From the NCBI GenBank assembly GCA_937952975.1, contig CALFXX010000123.1:1-64000 (forward strand): 64,000 bases of DNA, in the 5' to 3' direction. This document shows positions 8,325 through 16,614 of the stretch, piece after piece. The stretch is from an uncultured Alcaligenaceae bacterium (GTDB lineage: Bacteria > Pseudomonadota > Gammaproteobacteria > Burkholderiales > Burkholderiaceae_B). The notes below the pieces were generated by a model. The model saw nothing but the letters and a program-made list of their open reading frames with translations, had not been told where the DNA came from and searched no databases. A program made the translations under genes and the position numbers. Position 1 is the stretch's first letter; each line of letters starts with the position of its first letter.

Positions 8325-9224
8325 GTGAAAGCCTTTTACTCTGATCATTTCGTTTTGCCGTTACCGACCGGACATCGCTTTCCGATGTCAAAGTATCGGC
8401 TCTTACGCGATGCGGTAAGTGTTCAAAGCAATATTGAGTTGAATGAGGCGCCGGCCGCGACCGACACCCAAATCTTATTGGCCCATTCCCCGCGCTATCT
8501 ACAAGCCGTCATTCGAGGCGAACTCAGCGCAAAAGAGCAGCGCGAAATCGGGTTTCCCTGGAGCCCCGAAATGGTCGAGCGTTCGCGGCGCTCGGTCGGT
8601 GCCACACTCGCGGCCTGTGCCGCGGCAAGTATTGATGGGATTTCAGTGAATCTTGCAGGTGGTACGCACCACGCTTATCGCGAGCGTGGCAGCGGCTTTT
8701 GTGTATTCAATGATGCAGCGATTGCCGCCAAGGTTTTACAGAAAACGAGCAACCCAAAAGCGAAGATTGCGATCATTGATCTGGATGTGCATCAGGGTGA
8801 CGGTACCGCGTCGATCTTTCATGGCGATCCGACGATCTTTACGTTATCGCTGCATGGTGCTCGCAATTATCCGTTTAATAAGCAACAGAGCTCGCTCGAT
8901 GTGCCTTTGCCCGATGGCTGTCAAGATGGGCCGTACCTCGAGGCTCTGGCCGCGGCTCTGGCACAGCTCAAAGCAAGCTTCGAGCCCCAGTTTGTGCTTT
9001 ACCTCGCAGGCGCCGATCCCCACGAGTCTGATCGCTTAGGCCGCTTGAAGGTGACGAAGGCGGGCATGGCTGCTCGTGATCTGATGGTGATGCAATATGT
9101 GCAGAGTCAACGCTGTCCAATGGCGATCATGATGGCTGGCGGGTACAGCACCGACGTGAATCAGATCGTCGATATTCACTTGCAAACCGTTCGTTTAGCT
9201 GCCGAGCAGCTCAAGACGGTCTGA
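8325..9224 (+). CDS. Histone-deacetylase-superfamily amidohydrolase (AcuC/HDAC-like)
   Basis: A 299-residue class II-type arginase/deacetylase fold. Catalytic features are present: the His pair His115-His116 in GGTHHAY, the zinc ligands Asp154 and His156 in DLDVHQGDG and Asp231 in AGADP, and the transition-state Tyr274 in AGGYS. It should hydrolyse acetyl-amide or related bonds (acetyl-polyamine, acetyl-lysine or similar). It starts at a GTG with only a weak AGG upstream; no better ATG is in frame. It is divergent from livK across 210 nt and appears to be a single gene. Confidence 0.9.
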   Translation: MKAFYSDHFVLPLPTGHRFPMSKYRLLRDAVSVQSNIELNEAPAATDTQILLAHSPRYLQAVIRGELSAKEQREIGFPWSPEMVERSRRSVGATLAACAAASIDGISVNLAGGTHHAYRERGSGFCVFNDAAIAAKVLQKTSNPKAKIAIIDLDVHQGDGTASIFHGDPTIFTLSLHGARNYPFNKQQSSLDVPLPDGCQDGPYLEALAAALAQLKASFEPQFVLYLAGADPHESDRLGRLKVTKAGMAARDLMVMQYVQSQRCPMAIMMAGGYSTDVNQIVDIHLQTVRLAAEQLKTV

Positions 9225-9351
9225 CGACCTGGTCGGCAATCTGTCTGATAACCAATTCGGCACTACACTAATTAAACTAAAAATAATCGCGTGAGCTGTC
9301 GAGGGTCCTCTAGCATCGCCACTTCAGCAGCAAGGTTTCAAAGGAGAAAAA

Positions 9352-10278
9352 ATGAAAATCGCAGTCGTGGGTTCAGGGTTGATTGGTCAGGCATGGGCGA
9401 TTGTCTTTGCTCGCGGTGGTCATGAGGTCAAAATGTGGGATGGCGACCCCAAGGCTGTGACGTTGGCGTTCAGGCTGATTGAAGAGCAGGTTGCTGACCT
9501 TCAGGCCGCTGGCTTAATTACAGACCCAAAAGGTTTGGTGTCGCGTATTAGCGCAAGCGCCACGCTTGAAGAGGTTTTACAAGACGTTGACTACGTGCAA
9601 GAGAATTTGCCTGAGCGCGTTGAGATGAAGATCGAAATTTTTGCCAAAATGGATAAGCTAGCGTCACCCACGACGGTGTTGGCAAGCTCCACGTCAAGCA
9701 TCCCAGCCTCAGCTTTTAGCGAAAACTTACCCGGCCGCTCGCGCTGTCTGATTGCTCATCCGGTCAATCCCCCGTACTTGATCCCCGTTGTTGAAATTTG
9801 CGGAGCCCCCTGGACCGATCCTGCTGTTGTGCAAAAAGCCTGGGATGTCATGGAAAGCGTGGGCCAGAAACCGGTCAAAATTCATCGCGAACTGCGTGGA
9901 TTTATTCTGAATCGTTTACAAGGTGCTTTGCTACGCGAGGCGTTCAGGTTGGTTGAGCAGGGCTACGTCGATGCAGATGGTCTAGACGTCACTATCCGTG
10001 AAGGCTTGGGGTTACGGTGGTCGTTTATGGGGCCCTTTGAGACCATCGATTTAAATGCCCCAGATGGTTTGGCTGACTATGCGCATCGGTTTGACGAGAT
10101 GTATCAAGCGATGTCAACCGAGCAGACCTCAACCGACCACTGGTCTGAAGAGATTATTGCCAAACTCGAGGCTGAGCGTCGTGCGATTTTGCCAAAAGAC
10201 CAGCTGCTGGCGCGTCGGTTATGGCGAGATCGCAGGCTGATGGCTTTGGCGGCGCATAAAAAGGCGATCGAGTCGTAA
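9352..10278 (+). CDS. 3-hydroxyacyl-CoA-dehydrogenase-family NAD-dependent oxidoreductase (lambda-crystallin / L-gulonate dehydrogenase-like)
   Basis: A 308-residue protein with an N-terminal Rossmann motif GSGLIGQAWA (7-16) and an acidic residue at the end of beta-2 (WDGD), indicating NAD preference. The catalytic His136 (IAHPVNPP) and Glu148 (PVVEIC) are present, as is Asn187 in ILNRLQGALLREA. The single compact length and the HPVNPPYLIPVVE motif resemble the CRYL1 / carnitine dehydrogenase branch rather than fatty-acid HBDH, so the substrate may be a hydroxy acid and not a CoA ester. AAGGAG precedes the ATG. No clear operon partner. Confidence 0.85.
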   Translation: MKIAVVGSGLIGQAWAIVFARGGHEVKMWDGDPKAVTLAFRLIEEQVADLQAAGLITDPKGLVSRISASATLEEVLQDVDYVQENLPERVEMKIEIFAKMDKLASPTTVLASSTSSIPASAFSENLPGRSRCLIAHPVNPPYLIPVVEICGAPWTDPAVVQKAWDVMESVGQKPVKIHRELRGFILNRLQGALLREAFRLVEQGYVDADGLDVTIREGLGLRWSFMGPFETIDLNAPDGLADYAHRFDEMYQAMSTEQTSTDHWSEEIIAKLEAERRAILPKDQLLARRLWRDRRLMALAAHKKAIES

Positions 10279-10300
10279 AGACCCTACAGTCGTTGAAGAT

Positions 10301-10315
10301 CATTCGTTCCGAATG
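10301..10315. promoter_or_regulatory. Perfect inverted repeat upstream of the rubrerythrin gene
   Basis: CATTCG-TTC-CGAATG lies 23 nt after the end of the preceding gene and about 130 nt before the rubrerythrin start. It could be an operator or a short stem-loop. No T-run follows. The regulator is unknown. Confidence 0.3.
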
Positions 10316-10445
10316 TTACAAATTTTACTTCACTTCGTCACAAAGCCCGCTTACACTTTCACCAGAGGTCAGGTGCAGGCGTGGTTTGATGGCGATCTGT
10401 GCAGTTGATGCTCCAATTCCCCTATTTCAAAAGTCAGGAGGCTAT

Positions 10446-10868
10446 ATGGCCCAGCTCAAAGGTTCTAAAACAGAACAGTGCCTGAAAGACGCTTTCGCAG
10501 GCGAATCACAGGCAAACCGCCGTTATTTGTATTTCGCAAACAAGGCTGACGTCGAAGGTCAACCCGACGTTGCCGCATTGTTTCGCTCAACCGCCGAAGG
10601 CGAGACTGGTCACGCCCACGGTCACCTCGAGTTCTTAGAGGCTTCTGGTGATCCAGCAACAGGTTTGCCAATGGGTTCAAGCCGTAACAATTTGGCTTCA
10701 GCTGTTCATGGCGAAACCCATGAGTACACCGACATGTACCCAGGCATGGCCAAAACAGCTCGCGCTGAAGGCTTTGACGAAATTGCTGACTGGTTTGAAA
10801 CACTCGCTAAAGCCGAGCGTTCACACGCCAATCGCTATCAGAAAGCGTTAGACGCCTTGGTCGACTAA
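10446..10868 (+). CDS. Rubrerythrin-family diiron protein lacking the rubredoxin domain
   Basis: A 140-residue four-helix ferritin-like protein. Diiron ligands are visible as Glu20 (AGESQANRRY), Glu53 and His56 (EGETGHAH), Glu90/Glu94 (HGETHEY), and Glu124 and His127 (AKAERSHAN). Full-length rubrerythrins add a C-terminal rubredoxin domain; here the protein ends right after the fourth helix, so electrons must come from a partner. The likely role is peroxide reduction in the cytoplasm. The ATG at 10446 is chosen over an in-frame codon at 10293 because CAGGAGG lies just before it. A strong terminator follows; downstream genes encode an Fe-S protein and DUF3501. Confidence 0.92.
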   Translation: MAQLKGSKTEQCLKDAFAGESQANRRYLYFANKADVEGQPDVAALFRSTAEGETGHAHGHLEFLEASGDPATGLPMGSSRNNLASAVHGETHEYTDMYPGMAKTARAEGFDEIADWFETLAKAERSHANRYQKALDALVD

Positions 10869-10886
10869 AAGTCAGCCAGCGCTTGG

Positions 10887-10910
10887 GCGCGAAGGCAAGA
10901 GCCTTCACGC
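10887..10910 (+). other. Stem-loop just after the rubrerythrin gene
   Basis: GCGCGAAGGC and GCCTTCACGC pair over 10 positions with one mismatch around an AAGA tetraloop, 18 nt after the stop codon. No T-run follows; the true terminator is the next hairpin. Confidence 0.5.
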
Positions 10911-10923
10911 ACCGATGCTAGAC

Positions 10924-10955
10924 CTGTGGCCGGCTTTGCTGGTCACAGTTTTTTT
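10924..10955 (+). terminator. Rho-independent terminator after rubrerythrin
   Basis: CTGTGGCC pairs with GGTCACAG (one G-T pair) with a short loop, immediately followed by seven T residues (10949-10955). This is a textbook intrinsic terminator on the plus strand and suggests the next gene has its own promoter or depends on read-through. Confidence 0.85.
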
Positions 10956-10994
10956 AAGCCCTGGTTTCTAGGATCCTCGTTTTCTTGAGTACTC

Positions 10995-11007
10995 GTGCCC
11001 TCGGCAC
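10995..11007 (+). promoter_or_regulatory. Short inverted repeat upstream of the Fe-S oxidoreductase gene
   Basis: GTGCC-CTC-GGCAC lies 40 nt before the start codon at 11048. It could be a small operator or a leader hairpin; no assignment is possible. Confidence 0.25.
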
Positions 11008-11047
11008 CACCTTAAATAGCTGTTTCTTGCAATAAATAAGGATTTTT

Positions 11048-12385
11048 ATGTCCAACCGCGAAGGCAATCTCGATGCGCCCACCCGTCACCCCTTAGACTG
11101 GACGAATCCAGACTTTTACGACGAAGGTAAGCTGCACACCGAAATGGAACGCGTGTTTGACCTGTGTCATGGCTGTCGGCGCTGCGTCAACTTGTGCGGT
11201 TCGTTTCCGACAATGTTTGACCTGATTGATGAGACAGAAGACGGCGAAGTGCATGGTGTTGATAAAAAAGACTACAAGAAAGTCGTAGACCAATGCTTTT
11301 TGTGCGATGTTTGTTATGTCACGAAATGTCCTTACGTGCCACCACATCCTTGGAATCTTGACTTTCCGCATCTGATGTTGCGTGCGAAAGCTGTGAGTTT
11401 TAAAAAGGGTGAGACCACGATGCGTGATGCCGTGTTGTCGTCAACCGACAAGCTCGGTATGTTCGCAGGCATCCCAATCGTGACCGAAGCCGTAAACGCT
11501 GTGAATAAAACCGGAGTGATGCGTTCGCTCATGGAGAGCACGCTAGGCGTTGATAAAAAAGCGTGGATTCCAGAATACGCACCCAAGACCTTTGCGCAAG
11601 TGGCAAAGCCTTCGGCCGATTTGCCTGTGGTGAATGGTGAAAAAACACCTGGCAAAGTCGCGATTTATGCAACCTGCTATATCAACTACAACGAGCCTGG
11701 CATTGGTCAGGATCTCATTAAGATTTTGGTGCACAACAAGATCCCTTACGAGTTAGTCAATAAAGAAGCGTGTTGTGGGATGCCTAAGCTCGAGCTTGGC
11801 GATCTTGATGCCGTTGCTGAAAATAAAGACAAAAATATTCCGAAGCTTGCCAAGCTTGCGCGCGAAGGCTACGCAATTTTGACTCCTATTCCCTCCTGTA
11901 CGTTGATGTTCAAGCAAGAACTCCCTCTGATGTTTCCAGACGAGGCCGACGTACAACTCGTGAAAGCTGCAATGTGGGATCCCTTTGAGTATTTCATTGC
12001 GAGAAATAGAGACGGTTTGTTGAGCACAGATTTCACAGAGACGCTTGGTCATGTGAGTTATCACGTTCCGTGTCATTCGCGGGTGCAAAACGTGGGCAAG
12101 AAAACGGCTGAGATGTTGAAGCTAGTGCCGGGTACTGAAGTCAATGTGGTCGAGCGCTGCTCTGGCCACTCGGGTACGTGGGGCGTTAAAAAAGAGTTTC
12201 ATGCCACCGCCATGAAGATTGGCAAACCCGTCTTTAAGGCCATGGCCAATAACGAGCCAAATTACATTAGTTCAGACTGCCAACTAGCCGGCCACCACAT
12301 TGAACAAGGCATGCAAGAAAACGGTTTGGCCAGCGCCGAGATGGCGCATCCGCTGACCTTGATTGCTAAGGCTTACGGACTTTAA
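11048..12385 (+). CDS. (Fe-S)-binding heterodisulfide-reductase-like oxidoreductase (GlpC-like)
   Basis: A 445-residue soluble protein. Two [4Fe-4S] ferredoxin motifs lie at the N-terminus: Cys40/43/46/50 (CHGCRRCVNLC) and Cys83/86/89/94 (CFLCDVCYVTKCP). Two CCG-type modules follow: ACCGMPKLELGD, then HVPCHSRVQNVG with ERCSGHSG. This layout matches the Fe-S subunits of anaerobic glycerol-3-phosphate dehydrogenase and heterodisulfide reductases, that is, an electron-transfer protein. No flavoprotein dehydrogenase is adjacent. Its placement between rubrerythrin and DUF3501 suggests it could pass electrons to rubrerythrin (inference). AAGGA precedes the ATG. Confidence 0.9.
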   Translation: MSNREGNLDAPTRHPLDWTNPDFYDEGKLHTEMERVFDLCHGCRRCVNLCGSFPTMFDLIDETEDGEVHGVDKKDYKKVVDQCFLCDVCYVTKCPYVPPHPWNLDFPHLMLRAKAVSFKKGETTMRDAVLSSTDKLGMFAGIPIVTEAVNAVNKTGVMRSLMESTLGVDKKAWIPEYAPKTFAQVAKPSADLPVVNGEKTPGKVAIYATCYINYNEPGIGQDLIKILVHNKIPYELVNKEACCGMPKLELGDLDAVAENKDKNIPKLAKLAREGYAILTPIPSCTLMFKQELPLMFPDEADVQLVKAAMWDPFEYFIARNRDGLLSTDFTETLGHVSYHVPCHSRVQNVGKKTAEMLKLVPGTEVNVVERCSGHSGTWGVKKEFHATAMKIGKPVFKAMANNEPNYISSDCQLAGHHIEQGMQENGLASAEMAHPLTLIAKAYGL

Positions 12386-12418
12386 TCATTGCATTTGAAA
12401 AATAACGACGAGAACAGC

Positions 12419-13003
12419 ATGACCAAAATCACGCGCGAAAGTTTGATGACCTTAGAGGCATACCACAAGGCTCGCCCTGAGATGCGCAAACAGGCGATTG
12501 AACAAAGACGCTTGCGCACAGTCTCCTTAGGCGAGCACGTCAACATCATTTTTGAAAATGAATTTTTGATGCGCTATCAGATTCAAGAGATGTTGCGTGT
12601 CGAAAAGATTTTTGAAGAAGAGGGGATTCAGGATGAACTGCATGCCTATAACCCCTTAGTCCCGGATGGCTCGAACTTTAAAGCCACCATGATGCTTGAG
12701 TATCCTAACGAGGCCGATCGTAAAATTGCGCTAGCCAAACTCATGGGTATCGAACATAAGATGTTTGTTCAGGTCGAGGGGCAGCCGAGGGTATATGCGA
12801 TCGCGAACGAAGACCTTGAGCGCTCAACCGATACTAAAACCTCAGCAGTACATTTTTTGCGCTTTGAGCTGCCCGTTGCCGCTAAAAAATCATTGCAGAC
12901 AGGTGCGCAGATGATGGTTGGTTGTGAGCACCCTGAGTACCCGATGCACGTTCAAACCCTGCCTGACGCGACCCTGGCATCTTTGGTACAAGATTTAAGC
13001 TAA
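12419..13003 (+). CDS. DUF3501 family protein
   Basis: A 194-residue protein of unknown function matching DUF3501: KITRESLMTLEAYHK at the N-terminus, GEHVNIIFENEFLMRYQIQEMLR in the first half, and the AVHFLRFEL strand near the end. No catalytic motif or membrane segment is apparent. It follows the Fe-S protein gene by 33 nt and is probably co-transcribed. The ATG at 12419 is preferred to an upstream in-frame TTG (12389). The repeated association of this family with rubrerythrin and the Fe-S protein suggests a redox-related partner role, not proven. Confidence 0.88.
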   Translation: MTKITRESLMTLEAYHKARPEMRKQAIEQRRLRTVSLGEHVNIIFENEFLMRYQIQEMLRVEKIFEEEGIQDELHAYNPLVPDGSNFKATMMLEYPNEADRKIALAKLMGIEHKMFVQVEGQPRVYAIANEDLERSTDTKTSAVHFLRFELPVAAKKSLQTGAQMMVGCEHPEYPMHVQTLPDATLASLVQDLS

Positions 13004-13206
13004 TTGGCGATCGTAATCTCGGTGTAACGCCCGTGAGTCTGGCCTTGACTTGTCGGGTCAGGCACGTGGGCGCCTGAATCTAAGGGTATCTGCCAATGCC
13101 CGAGCCTGTGAATTTTCGACTCAAACCCTGACATTTCGTTATGATGTTGGGCTAGTGTGTTGGCTTGGGCCCTCAGGTCCTTTGCCACGCGCCCTTCGGA
13201 GTTGAA

Positions 13207-13746
13207 ATGAAACATTTGCTTGTCGCTGCCGGTTTAGTTGACCGGATAACTGATTTTTTTGCGACCATCGCCAAGTGGGCGGTATTGTTCTGCGCAGTCA
13301 TCAGTGCGGGCAATGCGTTTACGCGGTACGCATTTTCGTACAGTTCAAATGGTTGGCTTGAGATTCAGTGGTATCTCTTTGCCGCCTGTGTCATGCTCGG
13401 TGCAGCCCAGGTCTTGCGCGTCAACGAGCACGTGCGGGTCGACGTGATCTACGGCATCCTGAAAACCAGAAGTCGAGCCTATATTGATTTATTTGGTTTG
13501 ATTTTCTTTTTAATGCCAGCCATGACTTTGTTTTTTTATTTGTCTTGGCCGCTTTTTGTGCAAATGTTCATCTCTGGCGAAGGTTCGCCAAATGCTGGGG
13601 GCCTGACTCGTTGGCCTGCGATGATGCTGTTGCCTCTTGGTTTTGCTTTGATGGTGCTGCAGGGGCTCGCTGAAATTATTAAAAGAGTCGCCTGGTTGAA
13701 TAACGTCTATCAGATGGACATGCACTACGAGAGGCCGCTTCAATGA
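13207..13746 (+). CDS. dctQ: TRAP transporter small permease (DctQ)
   Basis: A ~179-residue integral membrane protein with four hydrophobic segments and the DctQ hallmarks: EIQWYLFAACVMLGAAQVLRVNEHVRVDV in segment two and a loop leading to WPAMMLLPLGFALMVLQG. It forms the small subunit of a TRAP importer with DctM, whose gene overlaps its end by 4 nt. The ATG at 13207 is chosen because CGGAG lies just upstream. No DctP binding protein is encoded anywhere in the window. Confidence 0.92.
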   Translation: MKHLLVAAGLVDRITDFFATIAKWAVLFCAVISAGNAFTRYAFSYSSNGWLEIQWYLFAACVMLGAAQVLRVNEHVRVDVIYGILKTRSRAYIDLFGLIFFLMPAMTLFFYLSWPLFVQMFISGEGSPNAGGLTRWPAMMLLPLGFALMVLQGLAEIIKRVAWLNNVYQMDMHYERPLQ

Positions 13747-15239
13747 GCATGCAAGATTTCGCTCCCCTGATGTTTGCGGGGTTAATCCTGATCATGTTGA
13801 TTGGGTTTCCGGTTGCCTTTTCGCTTTCAGCGCTTGGATTGTTGAGCGGATTTATTGCAATTCAGATGGGATGGTTTCCCGCTGCGTTCATGTACAACCT
13901 GCCGCTCAATATTTTTGGCATCTTATCTAACGACCTGCTGTTGGCCATCCCATTTTTTACCCTGATGGGTGCAGTGCTTGAAAAATGTGGTTTAGCTGAG
14001 GACATGCTCGATTCGATGGGTCAGTTATTCGGACCGATTCGTGGTGGCTTGGGCTATTCGGTCATTATTGTTGGTTTTGTGCTGGGGGCAATTACCGGTA
14101 CCGTTGCTGGGCAAGTGATCGCGATGGCCATGATTTCACTGCCTGTCATGATGCGCTATGGCTACAACATGCGTTACGCGACTGGGGTGTTAGCTGCGTC
14201 AGGCACGATTACTCAACTCGTCCCTCCGTCTTTGGTTTTGGTCGTGATGGCAGATCAATTAGGGCGTTCTGTAGGCGACATGTACAAAGGCGCTTGGGGG
14301 CCGTCGATCTTGCAGGTGTTAATTTTTCTAGGCTACACCTTCGTGTTGGCAAAGGTCGCGCCCTCTCAGGTTCCGGGCTTGCCGGTGACAGCCCGAACGC
14401 TTCATGGCTGGACACTTTGGAAGAAGTGTTTGCGCGGAATTATTCCTTCAGCTATCTTGATTTTCGCTGTTCTTGGCAGCATGGGCGGCTTACCTGGAAT
14501 GAGTTACGCCATTGCAACGCCGACTGAGGCTGGAGCGATGGGTGCGATGGGAGCCATTATTTTAGCGGCGGTACATGGCCGTTTGAACTGGCCAATCATC
14601 CGAGATGGCATGACCGGAACCATGCGGATCACTGCCATGGTTGTGTTCATCTTGATTGGCTCGCGTGTTTTTTCTTTGGTATTTCAGGGTGTCGACGGCG
14701 CCTTGTGGATTGAGCACCTTTTATCAGATCTGCCAGGCGGGCAAATTGGTTTCTTGGTTGTCGTCAATGTCTTTGTTTTCTTTTTAGCGTTCTTTTTAGA
14801 CTTCTTTGAAATAGCCTTCATTATCCTTCCCATGCTTGCGCCAGTCGCGAACAAGCTCGGAATCGATATGATCTGGTTTGGCGTGTTGTTGTGCGTCAAT
14901 ATGCAAACGAGCTTTATGCACCCGCCTTTTGGCTTCGCTTTATTTTATTTGCGCAGCACGGCAGACAGCCTGTTCAAAGCGGGGTCGTTGCCAGGTAAAG
15001 TGCTTTCAAAAGATATCTATTTAGGCTCAATTCCTTGGGTCATCCTTCAGCTCATGCTCGTTGTGATTGTGATCGTTTTTCCACAGACCGTGACGGTATT
15101 TTTAGACAAGCCGGTGCAGGTTGATCTCAGTACGATTCGTATTGAAATCCCTGAAAATGATTTGCAGCAGCCCGATGCTCAGGGCGAGCAAGACACGGTC
15201 AACGATTTGATGCGTGGCCTGATGAAAGACAACAAGTAA
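13743..15239 (+). CDS. dctM: TRAP transporter large permease (DctM)
   Basis: A 498-residue protein with about twelve or more membrane segments and the DctM signature GFVLGAITGTVAGQVIAMAMISLPVMMRYGY, plus TEAGAMGAMGAIILA and FLDFFEIAFIILPML. It is the Na+/H+-coupled transport subunit. A ~50-residue acidic, soluble C-terminal tail (IPENDLQQPDAQGEQD...) extends beyond the last helix and is longer than usual. Translation is coupled to dctQ through a 4-nt overlap. Substrates of TRAP systems are organic acids and related compounds; the missing DctP leaves this one open. Confidence 0.92.
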   Translation: MSMQDFAPLMFAGLILIMLIGFPVAFSLSALGLLSGFIAIQMGWFPAAFMYNLPLNIFGILSNDLLLAIPFFTLMGAVLEKCGLAEDMLDSMGQLFGPIRGGLGYSVIIVGFVLGAITGTVAGQVIAMAMISLPVMMRYGYNMRYATGVLAASGTITQLVPPSLVLVVMADQLGRSVGDMYKGAWGPSILQVLIFLGYTFVLAKVAPSQVPGLPVTARTLHGWTLWKKCLRGIIPSAILIFAVLGSMGGLPGMSYAIATPTEAGAMGAMGAIILAAVHGRLNWPIIRDGMTGTMRITAMVVFILIGSRVFSLVFQGVDGALWIEHLLSDLPGGQIGFLVVVNVFVFFLAFFLDFFEIAFIILPMLAPVANKLGIDMIWFGVLLCVNMQTSFMHPPFGFALFYLRSTADSLFKAGSLPGKVLSKDIYLGSIPWVILQLMLVVIVIVFPQTVTVFLDKPVQVDLSTIRIEIPENDLQQPDAQGEQDTVNDLMRGLMKDNK

Positions 15240-15241
15240 AA

Positions 15242-15760
15242 ATGACTCAGTCGTTGACGGAGTCGGTTGTTAGTCTAGAAACGAGCTCGACGGCCGACGA
15301 GCAGGTCGACCTAACGCCGAGCGCCTCCGAAGGCAAGCAATCCTTGTCGCTTGAGGCAGAAGGTCCGGCCTTCACTGTGTTGATTAAGTTATTGGCCTCT
15401 ATTTTGGTCGGCGCACTCATCTATTGGGGTACCCGTGCCTCAAGAATTATGGATTGGCATGCCTTTTCGCTATCGGCGGGGTTAGTGTGGGCAACTGCCT
15501 TGGCGATTGTTCTGGTGGTGTATTACTGGATACTCAGAAGCCGCACGTCGATCAAGGGCGGACTGATCGAACAGACCTGGGTCTGGAAAAAACAAGTGAG
15601 TGTCGCTCAGATACGTCAGGCAAAATTTATTTATTTACCAGCGTTAAGTTGGCTCATCGCCCCTCGTTTGATTGTTCGCGTCGGGCCTGTCATGAGCGTT
15701 TTCTACACAGCCGACCCAGGCGTGCAACGTGCTTTTGCCGCGCTGATGTTGGGCAGGTAA
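15242..15760 (+). CDS. Two-helix membrane protein, function unknown
   Basis: A 172-residue protein. Residues 1-~40 are Ser/Thr/Glu-rich and probably cytosolic. Two hydrophobic helices follow (about 45-62 and 72-97), then a basic ~75-residue domain with TSIKGGLIEQTWVWKKQVSVAQI and a final segment LIVRVGPVMSVFYT, somewhat like a bacterial PH domain behind two membrane helices. I do not recognise the family. It starts 2 nt after the dctM stop, so it belongs to the same transcript and may be an accessory to the TRAP permease. Confidence 0.75.
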   Translation: MTQSLTESVVSLETSSTADEQVDLTPSASEGKQSLSLEAEGPAFTVLIKLLASILVGALIYWGTRASRIMDWHAFSLSAGLVWATALAIVLVVYYWILRSRTSIKGGLIEQTWVWKKQVSVAQIRQAKFIYLPALSWLIAPRLIVRVGPVMSVFYTADPGVQRAFAALMLGR

Positions 15761-15798
15761 TATAGATAAACCTCTTTCAAGATCAAAAAGGAATCACC

Positions 15799-16593
15799 GT
15801 GTTTAGATTAGATGGCAAAGTCGCGTTAGTGACCGGTTGCGGCACACTTGGCGAAGGCTGGGGTAACGGCAAAGCGATTTCTGTCGCGTTAGCCAGACAA
15901 GGTGCAAGCATCTTTGGTTCTGACCTGAATATCGAGGCTGCGCAGCAAACGAAAAAAATTATCGAAGATGAGGGTGGTGTCGCTCATGTGATGGCGGGCG
16001 ATGCGACGCAAGCTGATGAGGTAAAAAAACTGGTCGATGCCTGTATGGCGCAATACGGACGCATTGATATTTTGATTAATAACGTGGGGCGCTCCGAACC
16101 AGGTGACCCAGTGAGTATGAGCGAACAGATCTGGGACGACCAGATGGATATCAACGTAAAAGCTGCCTTCTTAGCCTGTAAGTATGTGCTGCCCATCATG
16201 GAGGCCCAAGGCAAGGGCTCGGTGATTAGTATTTCATCGGTTGCAGGCTTGCGCTATGTTGGAAAACCTCAAGTTGGGTACGCGGCTGGTAAGGCAGCAT
16301 TAATGCAGCTCACAAAAACAACCGGTGTTCTCTACGCTGAGCGCGGGGTTAGGCTGAACTGTGTTGCGCCTGGGTTGGTATTTACTCCACTCGTCAAGCG
16401 GCTCGCAGACAAATACGCCAAGGGCGACTTCGAAGGGTTTGTGGCGCATCGTCACAAGCAGGTACCCGCCGGCTATATGGGGGATGCTTGGGATGTTGCC
16501 AATACGGTTGTGTTCTTAGCAAGCGATGAAGCGCGTTACATCACCGGTCAAACAATTGTGGTCGACGGCGGTTTGACCTCAACGACTCCGTAA
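15799..16593 (+). CDS. Short-chain dehydrogenase/reductase (first of a tandem pair)
   Basis: A 264-residue classical SDR. The cofactor motif is extended, TGCGTLGEGWGNGKA (12-26), with extra residues between the usual glycines. NNVG (94-97), the catalytic Ser146/147, Tyr161 and Lys165 (GYAAGK) are intact, and the C-terminal TGQTIVVDGG is standard. It should catalyse NAD(P)-dependent oxidation or reduction of an alcohol or ketone. It starts at GTG after AAAAGGAATCACC. The next gene is a close paralogue 21 nt downstream. Confidence 0.9.
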   Translation: MFRLDGKVALVTGCGTLGEGWGNGKAISVALARQGASIFGSDLNIEAAQQTKKIIEDEGGVAHVMAGDATQADEVKKLVDACMAQYGRIDILINNVGRSEPGDPVSMSEQIWDDQMDINVKAAFLACKYVLPIMEAQGKGSVISISSVAGLRYVGKPQVGYAAGKAALMQLTKTTGVLYAERGVRLNCVAPGLVFTPLVKRLADKYAKGDFEGFVAHRHKQVPAGYMGDAWDVANTVVFLASDEARYITGQTIVVDGGLTSTTP

Positions 16594-16614
16594 TCACTTT
16601 TTAAAAGATATCGT

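Noticed and set aside
10293..10445. N-terminal extension of rubrerythrin
   Set aside because: The extra 51 residues show no family similarity, and the strong CAGGAGG site lies directly before the internal ATG at 10446.
15424..15765. 113-codon plus-strand frame overlapping the two-helix membrane protein
   Set aside because: Out-of-frame overlap; the other frame has coherent transmembrane segments and couples to dctM.
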